64,000 nt of DNA from Permianibacter fluminis (GCF_013179735.1 NZ_JABMEG010000001.1:930001-994000), one strand, 5' to 3'. Positions 39,731 through 48,848 are shown, counted from the stretch's first letter. The notes: generated from the letters alone by a model not told the origin. A program made the numbers and translations.

Positions 39731-40786
39731 ATGACAATTCGTATCGCCATCAATGGCTTTGGTCGTATCGGTCGCAATGTGGTGCGAGCGCTGTATGAAT
39801 CGGGCTATCGCGACCGGGTCCAGCTCGTCGCCATCAATGATTTGGGCGACCTCGCTACCTCGGCGCACCTGTTGCGTTACGACAGTGTGCACGGCCGCTT
39901 TGCCACGCCTGTCAGTCATGATGGCAACAAGCTCGTGATCGGCAGCGATGACGTGCTCTATTGCAGCCAGCCGGATCCCGCGTTGTTGCCGTGGCGCACG
40001 CTCGGTGTCGATGTCGTGCTCGAATGCACCGGTCGCTTCACCAGCCGGGCCCAGGCTGCCATTCATCTGGCTGCTGGCGCCCGCAAGGTGCTGATCTCGG
40101 CGCCTGCCGATGATGCTGATGCCACCATCGTCTTTGGTGTCAACCATCAGCAGATCACGCCGGAGATGAGCATTGTCTCCAATGCTTCCTGCACCACCAA
40201 TTGCCTGGCACCGGTGGCCAAAGTGCTGCATGAATTGCTCGGCATCGAACAGGCGTCGATGACGACCATACATTCCTATACCAATGATCAGCAGTTGCTC
40301 GATTTGAATCACAAGGACATTTATCGCGCCCGTTCGGCAACGCAATCGATGATTCCGACCAAGACCGGCGCAGCCAAGGCCGTAGGGCTGGTATTGCCGC
40401 AACTGAAAGGCAAATTTGATGGCATGGCGGTGCGAGTGCCGACCATCAACGTCTCGCTGGTCGATCTGAACTTTCTGGCCAGCCGCGAGACCAGCGTCGC
40501 TGAGGTGAATGCCGCACTGAAACAGGCAGCCAGTACCGGGCCGCTCGCCAGCGTGCTGGATTACAACGAGACACCGCTGGTCTCGATCGATTTCAATCAC
40601 GTGCCGGCCTCGTCCACCTTTGATGCGACACAAACCAAAGTCAGCGGCCGCTGGGTCAAGGTCATGGCTTGGTACGACAACGAGTGGGGTTTCTCGCACC
40701 GGATGCTGGACACCAGTTTGGCGCTGGCGCTTGCCGACAAGACCCCGGCCCGCGCCAGTGCCGCAGCAGCAACCTGCAGCGGCTGA
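39731..40786 (+). CDS. gap: Type I glyceraldehyde-3-phosphate dehydrogenase-like enzyme
   Basis: It encodes 351 residues. The N-terminal Rossmann fold ([16 protein letters not shown]37 in VAINDL suggesting NAD use) precedes the catalytic C154 ([13 protein letters not shown]) and H181 ([10 protein letters not shown]). [10 protein letters not shown] and [12 protein letters not shown] are GAPDH-like rather than erythrose-4-phosphate dehydrogenase-like (those have HSAMNDQ or similar), although the N-terminus also resembles Epd. About 15 Ala-rich residues extend the C-terminus. It sits between two starch enzymes, away from gpmI, so it may be a second, inducible GAPDH. Confidence 0.85.
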   Translation: MTIRIAINGFGRIGRNVVRALYESGYRDRVQLVAINDLGDLATSAHLLRYDSVHGRFATPVSHDGNKLVIGSDDVLYCSQPDPALLPWRTLGVDVVLECTGRFTSRAQAAIHLAAGARKVLISAPADDADATIVFGVNHQQITPEMSIVSNASCTTNCLAPVAKVLHELLGIEQASMTTIHSYTNDQQLLDLNHKDIYRARSATQSMIPTKTGAAKAVGLVLPQLKGKFDGMAVRVPTINVSLVDLNFLASRETSVAEVNAALKQAASTGPLASVLDYNETPLVSIDFNHVPASSTFDATQTKVSGRWVKVMAWYDNEWGFSHRMLDTSLALALADKTPARASAAAATCSG

Positions 40787-40819
40787 ACGATTCATCGCGA
40801 GCATAGATTGGAGAGCATC

Positions 40820-41614
40820 ATGACCCGTGAAGCCATTGAGCTAAGCAAACCGGTGACCGCACAGCGCTTGCTGGAACGGATCGATCGCATCGGCGAAGAA
40901 TTGGCCAGCACGCCGCACGGCATGGCGCTGATTGGTCTCGGCTCCATTGGTCAGGATACTGCCCGGCTCGATGCCTTTTCCGATCTGGATTTCTTCGCCA
41001 TTGTCGAACAGGGCGCCAAGCAACGTTATCTGCAACAGCTCGATTGGCTGGACCGGATTGCGCCGGTGACCTGGCATTTCCAGAACACGGTTGATGGCGT
41101 CAAGCTGCTGTTCCATGACGATATCTTTTGCGAGTTCGCCGTATTCGAGCCGCATGAAATCGGTGGCATCCCGTTCAGCGCCGGCCGGGTGATCTGGAAG
41201 CGCGACGACATCGACGCCAGCATTGCCTCGCCGCGACTGCCGGAGCCGCGCCCGGCTGATCACAGCATTGACTGGTGCCTCAACGAGGCCTTGTCGAATC
41301 TGCTGGTTGGCGCCGGCCGCTATCGGCGTGGTGAAAAACTGTCGGCATTCCGCTTTGTCCAGCAGCATGCCGTCGACCGGGTAATCGAGCTGATCGAGCG
41401 GACCTGGGACAGCGACAATTTTTCCCGCGATCCGTTTGCCAGTGACCGCCGTTTTGAACTGCGCTACCCCGAATTCGCGCCGCTGATCAGTGCCTTCATG
41501 CCCGGCTACCGCGACACGCCGCGCGCCGTGCTCGCGATGCTGGAGTTCCTCGATCTGCATTGGGACGTACCGGCGGCGCTGGCCCGTCATATCGAAACGC
41601 TGGCGCGGCGCTAA
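40820..41614 (+). CDS. Nucleotidyltransferase-fold protein
   Basis: It encodes 264 residues. An N-terminal pol-beta/MNT-type active site is visible in IGLGSIGQDTARLDAFSDLDFF: G-S, then two Asp separated by one residue. A helical C-terminal half follows (NEALSNLLVGAGRYRRGEK, RFVQQHAVDRVIELIE), as in aminoglycoside and related small-molecule nucleotidyltransferases. GGAGAG precedes the ATG at 40820. The substrate is unknown. It is 33 nt downstream of gap and may be cotranscribed. Confidence 0.75.
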   Translation: MTREAIELSKPVTAQRLLERIDRIGEELASTPHGMALIGLGSIGQDTARLDAFSDLDFFAIVEQGAKQRYLQQLDWLDRIAPVTWHFQNTVDGVKLLFHDDIFCEFAVFEPHEIGGIPFSAGRVIWKRDDIDASIASPRLPEPRPADHSIDWCLNEALSNLLVGAGRYRRGEKLSAFRFVQQHAVDRVIELIERTWDSDNFSRDPFASDRRFELRYPEFAPLISAFMPGYRDTPRAVLAMLEFLDLHWDVPAALARHIETLARR

Positions 41615-41630
41615 CCGCACATTCTTCGTA

Positions 41631-41690
41631 TTTAAAGCACGTCTTTAAAAAGAGTATTCAAAAACGCAGCCACCGCACCGCCCGGTGCGG
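41631..41690. promoter_or_regulatory. Two perfect hairpins in the alpha-amylase leader region
   Basis: TTTAAAG (41631-41637) / CTTTAAA (41643-41649) is an AT-rich 7-bp inverted repeat with a 5-nt spacer. CCGCACC (41673-41679) / GGTGCGG (41684-41690) is a GC-rich one. They may be an operator and a terminator/attenuator between the nucleotidyltransferase and amylase genes. Confidence 0.4.
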
Positions 41691-41797
41691 GCCGGCCGCG
41701 CCACGCCGCCAGGATGGTGCGCGTCCATAACAACCCGAGCGCCGGATTCTGCCGTTCCGTGACACCACCACAACCAAAACGCATCGGGAGAACTGTT

Positions 41798-43129
41798 ATG
41801 CGTCTATCAGTGTTGTGCGGAGGGATGCGGCTGCGCCGCGTCCGTCGTTTCGCTTCGAGCAAGTTTCTGGTTAATTCATTTCGGCCGTCGGTCCGTTCAA
41901 TGTTTGCAATCGTGTTGGCCTTGAGCTGCGCGGCTATTGGTACGGTGCAGGCCGCCACCGAGCAGGACAAAGCCAGCAGTGCGATTCTGTTTCAGGGCTT
42001 TCACTGGAATTCTGCCAATGGCAGCTGGTATGCCAATCTGCAGGGCAAAGCGACGGATCTGAAAGATCTCGGCATCAGTCATGTCTGGTTTCCGCCGCCG
42101 TCCGATGCCGCTTCACTGGAAGGCTATCTGCCGCGGCAACTGAATGTGCTCAACTCCAGCTATGGCAGTGAGACAGCGCTGAAAAATGCGATTACCGCGC
42201 TCAGCAATCAAGGCATCAAGAGCGTTGCCGATGTCGTGATCAACCATCGGGTCGGCACCGCCAACTGGGCCGACTTCACCAATCCGACTTGGGATTGTCG
42301 CGCGGTCACCAGCAACGACGAATGGAGCGGTCGTTGTGGCACCGCCGATACCGGTGACGGCTATGCTGCGGCGCGGGATCTTGATCATCGGCAGACTTTT
42401 CTGCAGAACGACATCAAGACCTGGCTGTCCTCGCGACTCAAGGGGGTTGGTTTTAGCGGCATACGCTATGACTACTCGAAAGGCTACGGCCCCGGCTACG
42501 CCGGTCTGTACCACGATGCGATGGCGCCGAATTTCTGCGTCGGCGAGGTCTGGACCAATCTCGATTACAACAACGTCGACAGTCATCGCCAGTTGCTGAT
42601 GAATTACGTCGATGGCAACGGTGGCAAATGCGGCGCATTCGACTTCACCACCAAAGGCCTGCTCAATCAGGCGCTGAGTGCCAACGAGTATTGGCGCCTG
42701 CGCGCATCCGATGGCAAACCGGCCGGCGGCATTGGTTGGTGGGCGCAGAAGATGGTGACCTTTGTCGACAATCACGACACCGGTCCGTCCGCCAGTTGCA
42801 GCACCGGCCAGAACCACTGGCCCGTGCCGTGTAGCAAGGTCATGCAAGGTTACGCCTATGTGCTGACGCATCCCGGCATTCCGACCGTGTACTACCCGCA
42901 TGTGTATGACTGGAATCTGCGCGCCGGCATCAAAACGCTGATCAGCCTGCGCAAGGAAAAAGCCATCACGTCGACCTCGGCCGTGGCGATCCAGCGTGCT
43001 GATCAGGGACTGTACGCGGCCATCATCAACAACAATCTGGCGATGAAAATCGGCCCGAATGCCTGGAGTCCCGGTAGCGGCTGGACGCTGCGCACCTCCG
43101 GTGATCAATACGCGGTCTGGACCCGCTAA
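41798..43129 (+). CDS. Exported alpha-amylase (GH13)
   Basis: It encodes 443 residues from the ATG at 41798, which has GGGAG 7 nt upstream. The N-terminus is long and basic before the hydrophobic MFAIVLALSCAAIG and cleavage near VQA-AT; an internal ATG at 41900 would give a more normal signal. GH13 motifs are DVVINHR, nucleophile D225 (GIRYDYSKGY), acid/base E250 (VGEVWTN) and H326-D327 (VDNHDTG). The compact barrel plus short C-terminal sheet resembles plant-type and maltooligosaccharide-forming bacterial amylases. It supplies oligosaccharides to the pullulanase or uptake. Confidence 0.95.
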   Translation: MRLSVLCGGMRLRRVRRFASSKFLVNSFRPSVRSMFAIVLALSCAAIGTVQAATEQDKASSAILFQGFHWNSANGSWYANLQGKATDLKDLGISHVWFPPPSDAASLEGYLPRQLNVLNSSYGSETALKNAITALSNQGIKSVADVVINHRVGTANWADFTNPTWDCRAVTSNDEWSGRCGTADTGDGYAAARDLDHRQTFLQNDIKTWLSSRLKGVGFSGIRYDYSKGYGPGYAGLYHDAMAPNFCVGEVWTNLDYNNVDSHRQLLMNYVDGNGGKCGAFDFTTKGLLNQALSANEYWRLRASDGKPAGGIGWWAQKMVTFVDNHDTGPSASCSTGQNHWPVPCSKVMQGYAYVLTHPGIPTVYYPHVYDWNLRAGIKTLISLRKEKAITSTSAVAIQRADQGLYAAIINNNLAMKIGPNAWSPGSGWTLRTSGDQYAVWTR

Positions 43130-43135
43130 AACAAA

Positions 43136-43172
43136 AGCCGACGGGCGACTGTGCGAACAGCGCCCGTTGGCT
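43136..43172 (+). terminator. Probable terminator of the amylase gene
   Basis: AGCCGACGGGCG (43136-43147) pairs with CGCCCGTTGGCT (43161-43172), one mismatch, 13-nt loop. The T-tail is poor. The rest of the 324-nt gap up to 43453 holds only the short repeats at 43411. Confidence 0.5.
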
Positions 43173-43410
43173 GCTTTGCTGTCAGCTAGCCGCATTGAAG
43201 CGGCAATTTTCCCAACGTGCGGACACCACATTTCTTCTGAGTTTTTCAGTCACCGGTACCAACTCCGCCGCTGTCGCAATTGCCCCTAGACAGTGCCCAC
43301 TTCGTTGCGGATACTCGCCTGCTACCCGAGCCGGGTTGGCGCAAGCGACAACGGCTCGATCGGCCATGGCGCTGGGGTCGGCCAGCTTGCGACCAAACGT
43401 GACGACCACA

Positions 43411-43449
43411 CGCAACAACCAGACGCAACAACCACGCGCCGCAACCAGC
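43411..43449. repeat. Three 13-bp tandem repeats
   Basis: Units at 43411, 43424 and 43437 share CGCAACAACCA (third unit CGCCGCAACCA). The array ends directly before the start of the binding-protein gene. Confidence 0.65.
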
Positions 43450-43453
43450 GAAG

Positions 43454-44518
43454 ATGATCGACATGAGCAAGGAACCGATGGCAGAGACCGAATTCTTTCG
43501 GCAACGGCGCTTGTTGCTGGGTGCGGCGGCTGCAACCGTACTGCCGTTCGCTGGGGTGTCCTGTTCGCGTCAGCAACCGGACGAGGCCAAGGTGCTGCAG
43601 GTCGGCGGCTTGCCGGTTACCTGCAATCTGACCCTGCCAATCGCCTGCACCGCCAAAGCGGCCGCACTGAAGGCCGGTGACAGCAGCCAGCGCACCCGCT
43701 TTGAGTACAACAAATACAGCGGTTGGCCCGAGATAAAAGAATCGCTGATGACCGGCCGGATTCAGGCGGCCTACATGCTGGCGCCGCTGGTCATGGATCT
43801 GACCACAAAAAACATCCCACTGAAGATCGTCTCGCTCGGTCACCGTTCCGGCGCCGTGATCATGGTGCGCAGCGACTCCGATTATCAACACTTCAAACAG
43901 CTGGCCGGCAAACGGATTGCCATTCCCAGTCGGTTTGCCGTCGATTTTTTGTTTCTGCGCAAGATGCTGGCGCAAGAAGGCATGAGTCCGAGCGATCTTG
44001 AAATTGTCGAAATGCCGCCGCCGGACATGCCGGCCGCGCTGTATGCCAATGCTGTTGATGCCTATTGCACCGGCGAACCGTTTGGCGCCGCCGCCCAGCG
44101 CGCTGGCTATGCCAGGCCGCTACGGATGACGCGCGACGAGTGGCGCAACTACATTTGCTGTGTGCTGACGGTGCGCGAAGAGCTGATACAGCAAGAGCCG
44201 CAGGTGGTGCAGGATTTGGTCAACCATGTGATGGCTGCCGGCAACTGGCTGGATCAGAGCCCGGCCAACCGAGAGAAGGCAGTCACGATTGCTGCCGGCC
44301 GCAGTTTTTTCAATCAGGACCCGAACATCATCAAGTTCGTCATGGAAAATCCGACCGACCGGGTCACCTATGGCGACATGCGCATGATCCGTGAGGAGTT
44401 CGACGAGCTGATGCAGCTGTCGGTGGCGGCCGGTACCCTGAAAGCGCCGGTACCCTTCGCGCAATACGTGGATGAGCGCTTCAGCCAAAGCGCCCAACCC
44501 ATTGCGATCACGGTATGA
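43454..44518 (+). CDS. ABC transporter substrate-binding lipoprotein (NrtA/CmpA/NMT1-like), Cys-rich
   Basis: It encodes up to 354 residues. An N-terminal twin-Arg stretch (RQRRLLLGAAAATVLP) precedes a lipobox-like GVSC, so it may be a lipoprotein. The body matches nitrate/bicarbonate/taurine binding proteins: GGLPVTCNLTLPIACTAKA where relatives have a GYLPxTDxxPL-type motif, GRIQAAYMLAPLVM, and DAYCTGEPFGAA. The Asp-type ligand position is a Cys, and a further Cys pair (YICCVL) occurs. In-frame starts at 43463 and 43478 (AAGGA upstream) are possible. First gene of a cluster with SCO, cupredoxin, permease and ATPase. The ligand is unknown. Confidence 0.85.
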   Translation: MIDMSKEPMAETEFFRQRRLLLGAAAATVLPFAGVSCSRQQPDEAKVLQVGGLPVTCNLTLPIACTAKAAALKAGDSSQRTRFEYNKYSGWPEIKESLMTGRIQAAYMLAPLVMDLTTKNIPLKIVSLGHRSGAVIMVRSDSDYQHFKQLAGKRIAIPSRFAVDFLFLRKMLAQEGMSPSDLEIVEMPPPDMPAALYANAVDAYCTGEPFGAAAQRAGYARPLRMTRDEWRNYICCVLTVREELIQQEPQVVQDLVNHVMAAGNWLDQSPANREKAVTIAAGRSFFNQDPNIIKFVMENPTDRVTYGDMRMIREEFDELMQLSVAAGTLKAPVPFAQYVDERFSQSAQPIAITV

Positions 44519-44534
44519 ACAGCGAGCTGAACCG

Positions 44535-45128
44535 ATGAAACGATGGCTGCTGACGCTGTTGCCCCTGCTGCTGATTGGCCAGAGCATATTCGCCGCAGAA
44601 AATCCCGCGCTCAAATCCGGCGTCTTCGATCCGCCACGGCGGGCCCCGGATTTCGCGCTGCCCGGCTCCAATGGTCGCGAGATCAAACTGAGTCAGTTTC
44701 GCGGCAAATTGATCGCACTCGGTTTTGGCTTTACCCACTGCCCCAATGTTTGCCCGGTGACGCTGGCCAATCTGACCCAGGTGCGGAAAAATCTCGGCAA
44801 GCTGGCCGCCGACGTGCAGGTCCTCTATGTGACGGTGGACCCGGAACGGGATACTGCCAGTCGTATGCAGCAATACCTCGCCGGTTTCGATGCCAGCTTT
44901 CTCGGCGTCACCGGCAGCGCCGAACAACTGGCGGCCGTGCGCCAGGCCTACGGTGTCGCGGCCAGCAAAGCGCAAGCGGCTGCCGACCCGAACGATTACA
45001 CCGTGCATCACTCTTCCTACATTTATCTGATCGACCGTGACGGTCGGCTGCGCGCACTGGTGCCGTTTGGCAAGAGCGTCGATGACATTGTTCATGATGT
45101 CAAAATTTTGCTGGGCAACCAACGGTAG
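44535..45128 (+). CDS. SCO1/SenC family copper chaperone/thiol protein
   Basis: It encodes 197 residues. A signal or anchor (LLTLLPLLLIGQSIFA) is followed by a thioredoxin fold with the copper-binding pair C69-x3-C73 (FTHCPNVCPVTL) and the conserved His near residue 158 (YTVHHSSYIYLID). SCO proteins deliver Cu to Cu-A sites or act as thiol oxidoreductases in the periplasm. It begins 16 nt after the binding protein gene. No cytochrome oxidase gene is nearby, so here it probably serves the cupredoxin or another exported partner of this cluster (inference). Confidence 0.92.
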   Translation: MKRWLLTLLPLLLIGQSIFAAENPALKSGVFDPPRRAPDFALPGSNGREIKLSQFRGKLIALGFGFTHCPNVCPVTLANLTQVRKNLGKLAADVQVLYVTVDPERDTASRMQQYLAGFDASFLGVTGSAEQLAAVRQAYGVAASKAQAAADPNDYTVHHSSYIYLIDRDGRLRALVPFGKSVDDIVHDVKILLGNQR

Positions 45129-45269
45129 CGCTGAGCTATTCGTTAACTACAATTCCTTAACAACAAGTCGCGAACTAGAGTTGGCCCACTACAGCTCGCG
45201 GTGAGCTTGCCCCGCAAGGGATTTCCTGCGGTCATCGAACCACAGATGATCTATATGCCCGTGTAATCT

Positions 45270-45301
45270 CGTTCATCCTTCGACAGGCTCAGGGCGAACG
45301 G
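45270..45301. repeat. Short inverted-end sequence of dispersed type
   Basis: CGTTC (45270) ... GAACG (45300) around CCTTCGACAGGCTCAGGGC, a sequence type I recall as widely dispersed in bacterial intergenic DNA. It lies between the SCO and cupredoxin genes (gap 45129-45323), which shows no gene. Confidence 0.4.
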
Positions 45302-45323
45302 CGACGGAATCAGAGCCTGCTGA

Positions 45324-45794
45324 ATGACTGCTGTGGATAGACTCATGGGCATGAACCCGCATCGCTGGCGGCTCCGGGCCATTGCTGCATCGGTGCTGGT
45401 ATTTGCCGCGCTGTTACTGACTGCCTTGTCGCCGATTCAGCGCAGTTCGCGGGAGCAGCTGTTCGAGATTCCCAAAGGAACCTGGGCGAGGCGCACGGCT
45501 GGCGATGCGGTAGAAATTCTGCCCAATACCATTTATCTGACGCTGGCCGTCAAGGATGTGCTGGTGCTGAAGAATAATGATGACGTGCCGCAGATATTCG
45601 GCCCAACCCTGATCATGCCGGGCCAGAGTTTCAAGCTGCCATTTGACTTGGCCTCGGACTACCAATTCGCTTGCAGCGCCCATGCCGATGGCCAGATGAC
45701 AGTAATTGTTGAACCGGAGCCAACACCGGGCTGGCCGCGACTGCAATGGCGCAGTCGCCAGTTGTGGCGGGCGCTACAAAGTGGGATACAGTAA
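45324..45794 (+). CDS. Membrane-anchored cupredoxin-like protein
   Basis: It encodes 156 residues (starts at 45345 or 45351 are also possible). One N-terminal transmembrane segment (about 18-36) is followed by a plastocyanin-like beta domain: VLVLKNNDDVPQIFG, MPGQSFKLPF and FACSAHADGQMTV. Of the four type 1 copper ligands, Cys117, His120 and Met125 are present, but the first His is replaced by Q90 (DVPQ where relatives have VPH). A three-ligand site suits copper relay more than electron transfer. A basic C-terminal tail follows. It sits between the SCO and ABC permease genes. Confidence 0.82.
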   Translation: MTAVDRLMGMNPHRWRLRAIAASVLVFAALLLTALSPIQRSSREQLFEIPKGTWARRTAGDAVEILPNTIYLTLAVKDVLVLKNNDDVPQIFGPTLIMPGQSFKLPFDLASDYQFACSAHADGQMTVIVEPEPTPGWPRLQWRSRQLWRALQSGIQ

Positions 45795-45807
45795 AGTGGG
45801 ATACGGT
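45778..45807. repeat. 15-bp tandem duplication over the cupredoxin stop
   Basis: AAAGTGGGATACAGT (45778-45792) and AAAGTGGGATACGGT (45793-45807), 14 of 15 identical. The stop TAA lies across the junction. Confidence 0.8.
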
Positions 45808-45892
45808 AAGGCATGACGACGGCGTTGGTCGCCGACGCCAGCCGGATGAAATGTTGTGATAGCAGACGTATTCCGATTGACAAGGTGCTGCT

Positions 45893-46651
45893 GTGATTAA
45901 AACAAAAGAGCTGCTGCCACCACTGGTGGTATTGAGCCTGTTGATTGCGCTGTGGTGGGCCATTGTCGTGGCGACCAACAGCGCCATTTTTCCGACCCCG
46001 CTGCAGGTGGTAACCGGCACGCTGGAGCTGGTCCGTGACGGTAGCATCTGGGATCACATCGGTTCTTCATTGTTCCGCGTTGGCGCGGGTTTTGGCCTCG
46101 CGGTTGCGACTGCGATTCCACTGGGTCTGTGGCTTGGCCGGGTCGACGGTGCTTACATCACGCTGAATCCCATTTTTCAGATTCTGCGGCCGATCTCCCC
46201 GATCGCCTGGATCCCGATTGCCATTCTCTGGTTCGGCGTCGGCAATGCCTCGCCGATCTTTCTGATCTACATCGCGTCGGTGTTTCCGCTGATTGTCCAG
46301 ACGGCCGCTGGCGTGCACACCATTGATCGGCGTTATTTGCGCGCCGCCGAGAATTTTGGCGTATCGCGGGCACGGCTGTTCCGGCAGGTCATCATTCCGG
46401 CGGTGCTACCCGAGATCATTGTCGGCATGCGCATCTCGCTCGGCGTTGCCTGGCTGGTGGTGGTGGCGGCGGAGATGATCGCGCTGCGCTCCGGTTTGGG
46501 CTACCTCATCATGGATTCGCGCAATGCCGGCAACCGTTATGATCTGGTGGTGGCGGCCATGATCATCATCGGCATTATCGGTTTGTTGCTCGACGGTCTG
46601 ATGCGACTGCTGGAAAAACTGAAGACAGTCAGGTGGCGCTATGGTCGATAA
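45893..46651 (+). CDS. ABC transporter permease (nitrate/taurine/sulfonate type)
   Basis: It encodes 252 residues, six predicted transmembrane helices and the BPD_transp_1 coupling motif (EAA loop) near RAAENFGVSRARLFRQVIIPAVLPEI. The start is a GTG at 45893 with AAGGTG upstream. It resembles TauC/SsuC/NrtB permeases. The ATPase gene overlaps its end by 11 nt. It imports the ligand of the 43454 binding protein (inference from position). Confidence 0.93.
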   Translation: MIKTKELLPPLVVLSLLIALWWAIVVATNSAIFPTPLQVVTGTLELVRDGSIWDHIGSSLFRVGAGFGLAVATAIPLGLWLGRVDGAYITLNPIFQILRPISPIAWIPIAILWFGVGNASPIFLIYIASVFPLIVQTAAGVHTIDRRYLRAAENFGVSRARLFRQVIIPAVLPEIIVGMRISLGVAWLVVVAAEMIALRSGLGYLIMDSRNAGNRYDLVVAAMIIIGIIGLLLDGLMRLLEKLKTVRWRYGR

Positions 46652-47381
46652 AATCGTCGTCAAGGACATCAGAAAGAACTTTCTGGTCAACAAGGATGCG
46701 CTGCCGGTTGTCGGTGGTGTCAGCCTGACGGTGGCCAATGGCGAATTTGTTGCCATCGTCGGCCCTTCCGGCTGCGGCAAATCCACCTTGATGAAAATCA
46801 TCGCCGGCTTTGAGCAGGCTGACAGCGGTCAGGTATTGATCGATTCCGTGGTGCGCAGCAAACCCAATCCCAACGGCATCCTGATTTCCCAACATGGTTC
46901 GGTGTTTCCCTGGCTGAACGTACAGCAAAATCTGATGTTCGGTCTCAATGGCAACGGTCACGGTGACAAGGCGGCACTGGCCGATCACTACGCCGCCTTG
47001 GTCGGCCTGAAAGGGTTTGAGAACAGCTATCCGCACGAACTGTCCGGCGGCATGTTGAAGCGGGTCGAGCTAGCGCGGGCGCTGGCGGTGAAGCCGGAAG
47101 TGCTGTACATGGACGAGCCGTTTTCGGCGCTTGATGCGCTGATGAGTCTGCGCATGCGCACCGAGCTGCGCCGCATTCTCGACGAAGAGCGGCACACGGT
47201 GCTGCTCATTACCCACGATGTCGAAGAGGCCATACAACTGGCCGATCGCATTCTGGTGTTGTCGCCACGACCAGCGACCATACAAGCCAGCTTCGCGGTG
47301 CCGTTCGCCCATCCGCGCAAACTGTCCAGCCCGGATGCGCAAGCCTTGAAGGAGGCCATCCTGCGTGAGCTTGGGGTCTGA
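46641..47381 (+). CDS. ABC transporter ATP-binding protein (nitrate/taurine type)
   Basis: It encodes 246 residues. Walker A is GPSGCGKST (41-49), Q-loop region ILISQHGSVFPWLNV, signature LSGGMLKRVELARAL (Met in place of the usual Gln), Walker B VLYMDEPFSALDAL and H-loop LLITHDVEEAI. It overlaps the permease by 11 nt, so the two are coupled. It completes a one-permease, one-ATPase importer. Confidence 0.95.
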   Translation: MVDKIVVKDIRKNFLVNKDALPVVGGVSLTVANGEFVAIVGPSGCGKSTLMKIIAGFEQADSGQVLIDSVVRSKPNPNGILISQHGSVFPWLNVQQNLMFGLNGNGHGDKAALADHYAALVGLKGFENSYPHELSGGMLKRVELARALAVKPEVLYMDEPFSALDALMSLRMRTELRRILDEERHTVLLITHDVEEAIQLADRILVLSPRPATIQASFAVPFAHPRKLSSPDAQALKEAILRELGV

Positions 47382-47540
47382 GTTGGCGCATGTTGCAGTG
47401 CAGCCAACGATTGCGGCAAATCGGGCGCCTTGCGCACGATGAGCTGCAATCAGCGGGTCGGCGCATTTGTACCGTGGCGAGAAAGCCGGCGAGGCGCTAT
47501 AACCATGGCACCTCCGCTACCCTGGTCATCAGAGCTCATC

Positions 47541-48848
47541 ATGAATCGCTTGTTTCCACTCCGTCATTCCCTGCTGGCGCGCTGTGTCGCCGGCGCTATT
47601 CTGGCAGTCACAACCGTCACTGCAGCGCAAGCCGACAGCGTGCTGGTGCGCGCCGGCCATCTGCTCGATGTCCGTTCCGGCAAAATGCTGAACAACGCCG
47701 CGGTGCTGGTGCAGGACGGCCGCATTGCCGAGGTCAGCAGTGATGGCAAACTGCCCACGCTGCCAGCTGACACCCGGCAGATCGATCTTGGTGACATGAC
47801 CTTGCTGCCGGGCCTGATCGACATGCACGTGCATCTGGACAACGATCCGTCTTATGGCGGCTACACCGGGCTGCAATTCGGTGACAGATTCTGGTCGGTG
47901 TTGATGGTGCCGCATGCCGAGAAAACCTTGCAGGCCGGTTTCACCACGGTGCGCAATGTCGGCTCCGATGCCTGGAATGATGTCGGTCTGCGTCAAGCGA
48001 TCGACGAAGGCAAAGTCAGAGGTCCACGCGTGGTGCCGGCAGCCTATTCCTTTGGTGCCACCGGCGGTCATTGCGATTCCACCTTCTTTCCACCGTCGAT
48101 GGATCAGAAAAGCCCCTACAACGTCGACAGCCCGGAAGCTGGACGCAAAGCCGTGCGCACCATGCACAAATACGGCGCCCAAGTGATCAAGATCTGCGCG
48201 ACCGGCGGCGTGTTTTCGCATGGCGACGAACCCGGTGCCCAGCAGCTGACGCTGGAAGAAATGAAGGCGATTGTCGATGAAGCGCATATGGCCAGCATGA
48301 AAGTGGCGGCGCACGCGCATGGAGCCAGCGGCATTCGCGATGCCATTCTGGCTGGCGTCGATACCATCGAACACGCCAGTCTGATCGATGACGAAGGCAT
48401 CAAGCTGGCCAAGAAATACGGTGCCTATCTGTCGATGGATATCTACAACACCGACTACACCCAAAGCGAAGGCAAGAAGAACGGCGTGCTGGAAGAAAAT
48501 CTGCGCAAGGACCGCGAGATCGGTGACTTGCAGCGGGAAAATTTCCGCAAGGCGTTCAAGGCCGGCGCCAAAATGGTTTACGGCACCGATGCCGGTGTCT
48601 ATCCGCACGGTGACAATGGCAAACAATTCGCCGTCATGGTTCGCTATGGCATGACGCCCGTTCAGGCGATTCAGGCCGCGACGATCACTGCTGCGGAGGC
48701 ACTGGGTCACACCGATGTTGGCGTCATCGAAAAAGGCCGGTTTGCCGATCTGGTGGCGGTGGCCGGTGATCCAAGCAAGGATGTGAGCTTGCTGGAACAC
48801 GTCAGCTTTGTCATGAAGGGTGGCGAAGTGATAAGGCCACTTAAATAG
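47541..48848 (+). CDS. Secreted metal-dependent amidohydrolase
   Basis: It encodes 435 residues from the ATG at 47541; the frame opens at 47430. The signal peptide ends near AAQA-DS. Binuclear metal ligands of the amidohydrolase fold are visible: HVH in GLIDMHVHLD, Lys in QVIKICATGG, His in VAAHAHG, His in IEHASL and Asp in YGTDAGVYPHG. The pattern (carboxylated Lys, exported) matches Xaa-Pro dipeptidase/prolidase-type members. The substrate is probably a dipeptide or similar amide, which is inference. Confidence 0.9.
   Translation: MNRLFPLRHSLLARCVAGAILAVTTVTAAQADSVLVRAGHLLDVRSGKMLNNAAVLVQDGRIAEVSSDGKLPTLPADTRQIDLGDMTLLPGLIDMHVHLDNDPSYGGYTGLQFGDRFWSVLMVPHAEKTLQAGFTTVRNVGSDAWNDVGLRQAIDEGKVRGPRVVPAAYSFGATGGHCDSTFFPPSMDQKSPYNVDSPEAGRKAVRTMHKYGAQVIKICATGGVFSHGDEPGAQQLTLEEMKAIVDEAHMASMKVAAHAHGASGIRDAILAGVDTIEHASLIDDEGIKLAKKYGAYLSMDIYNTDYTQSEGKKNGVLEENLRKDREIGDLQRENFRKAFKAGAKMVYGTDAGVYPHGDNGKQFAVMVRYGMTPVQAIQAATITAAEALGHTDVGVIEKGRFADLVAVAGDPSKDVSLLEHVSFVMKGGEVIRPLK

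Noticed and set aside
47529-48800. Long frame antisense to the amidohydrolase gene
   Set aside because: Shadow of a gene with a signal peptide and complete metal site.
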